Origin: Acidithiobacillus sulfurivorans
GTDB lineage: Bacteria; Pseudomonadota; Gammaproteobacteria; Acidithiobacillales; Acidithiobacillaceae
Reading direction: 5' to 3'
NCBI RefSeq assembly: GCF_018853815.1
Contig: NZ_JAAOMP010000073.1
Span: 1 to 64,000 of the forward strand
DNA length: 64,000 nucleotides
Shown: one piece after another, positions 63,638-64,000 of the stretch
How positions within the stretch are numbered: position 1 is the stretch's first letter
Layout: each line of letters opens with the position of its first letter
Translations under genes and position numbers: made by a program
The notes under the pieces: generated by a model
Databases searched by the model: none
What the model was told of the DNA's origin: nothing
What the model saw: the letters and a program-made list of their open reading frames with translations, nothing else

Positions 63638-64000
63638 GATGTTCGCCCACAATAGTCGGTGTCAGAACAGACAAACTGCCTTTTACCGTTGTCGTCCAGA
63701 ATGATTTCGTCCTTGTAGGAACTGGTCGATCCGCAAATGGCGCAGGGAGCTTGTGCCTGCAGCGGGGCAAAGGGGTAATCCTCAAAGGCCAGGGGCACGA
63801 CGCGGGTATAAGGAGGAACGGCGTAGAGGCGTTTTTCGCGGCCGGCACCAAAAAGTTGCAGGGCGGGATTCATGTGCATTTTCGGAACATCAAACGCCGG
63901 AATGGGGGAGGGCGACATCAGATAGCGGTCATGCACCATGACGGGGTAATCATAGCCGATAGCAACGCGGCCATAGCGGGTAATATGGTCATAAAGTTGT
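63628..64000 (-). CDS. phnJ: C-P lyase radical-SAM subunit PhnJ, cut by window edge
   Basis: Only the C-terminal 123 residues are in the window; the frame is open to the right edge. The Cys motif of PhnJ, C-x2-C-x21-C-x5-C, is complete: CAIC, then 21 residues, then CSDTDYC, as needed for its 4Fe-4S cluster. YDYPVMVHDRYLMSPSP and VPKMHMNPALQLFGAGREKRLYAVPPYT also fit. PhnJ cleaves the carbon-phosphorus bond. The rest of the operon (phnG, H, I) presumably lies to the right. Confidence 0.93.
   Translation of the reverse strand, partial: QLYDHITRYGRVAIGYDYPVMVHDRYLMSPSPIPAFDVPKMHMNPALQLFGAGREKRLYAVPPYTRVVPLAFEDYPFAPLQAQAPCAICGSTSSYKDEIILDDNGKRQFVCSDTDYCGRTSCQ

Overview
The window looks like a chromosomal segment of a free-living, moderate-GC gammaproteobacterium-like organism. 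The best inference is an Acidithiobacillus-type sulfur oxidiser. The reasons are the thiL-pgpA-cinA-recA-recX-alaS order, a bd-type quinol oxidase operon next to a regulator that resembles a sulfane-sulfur sensor, a C-P lyase operon, and absence of any phage, IS or plasmid gene. The genus is inferred from gene content, not proven. Genes are densely packed, with many 1-10 bp start/stop overlaps. I found no tRNA, rRNA, CRISPR array or insertion sequence.

Layout. 1-2.8 kb: two related SGNH-type proteins, one cut by the window edge and one fused to an acyltransferase-3 membrane domain. 3-8.8 kb (minus): gluQ, sfsA, map, glnD and hflD. 8.9-9.4 kb: a small DUF4160/DUF2442 pair. 9.4-16.1 kb (plus): thiL, pgpA, cinA-like, recA, recX, alaS. 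16.1-18.8 kb: a secreted Tyr/Pro-rich protein, an ECF sigma/anti-sigma pair and a Tat-type ferritin-like protein. 18.9-30.8 kb: a c-di-GMP GGDEF-EAL protein, lytic transglycosylase, SNF2 helicase, phosphohexomutase and an ABC-F ATPase. 31-33 kb: a TPP riboswitch and thiC. 33-39.8 kb: the cytochrome bd operon under a sigma-54 promoter, divergent from a cysteine-bearing sigma-54 activator. 39.8-49 kb: a lipoamide-dehydrogenase-like flavoprotein, osmoregulated glucan genes opgG/opgH and assorted small genes. 49-54 kb: ppsA-gpmI-MFS. 54-57 kb: purM-purN and sodB. 57.4-59 kb: hda and a YihY-family gene. 59-64 kb: C-P lyase genes phnJ(partial)-K-L-M-DUF1045-N-F.

The most interesting part is 33.2-38.7 kb. 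A bacterial enhancer-binding protein has N-terminal cysteines at positions 54, 65 and 72 (plus 77), the spacing I recall for the sulfane-sulfur sensor FisR. It faces an exact sigma-54 promoter (TGGCACG-N4-TTGCT), with an IHF-like site and a TGTCA-N4-TGACA palindrome placed as in classical sigma-54 control regions. The promoter drives an ETHE1/persulfide-dioxygenase-like protein that has lost nearly all its metal ligands, then cydA, cydB, a double-length CydX-like protein and a 29-residue membrane peptide. This reads as a sulfur-responsive respiratory module. bd oxidases are known to resist sulfide; the wiring to sulfane sulfur is inference.

A second notable feature is a family of intergenic palindromes, two complete and two partial, three of them between convergent genes. 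They share an inner core, but the outer arms differ between copies while staying perfectly self-complementary. A third is the region before hda, where a putative 23-codon leader frame runs through an intrinsic terminator and ends in a TGATG overlap with hda.
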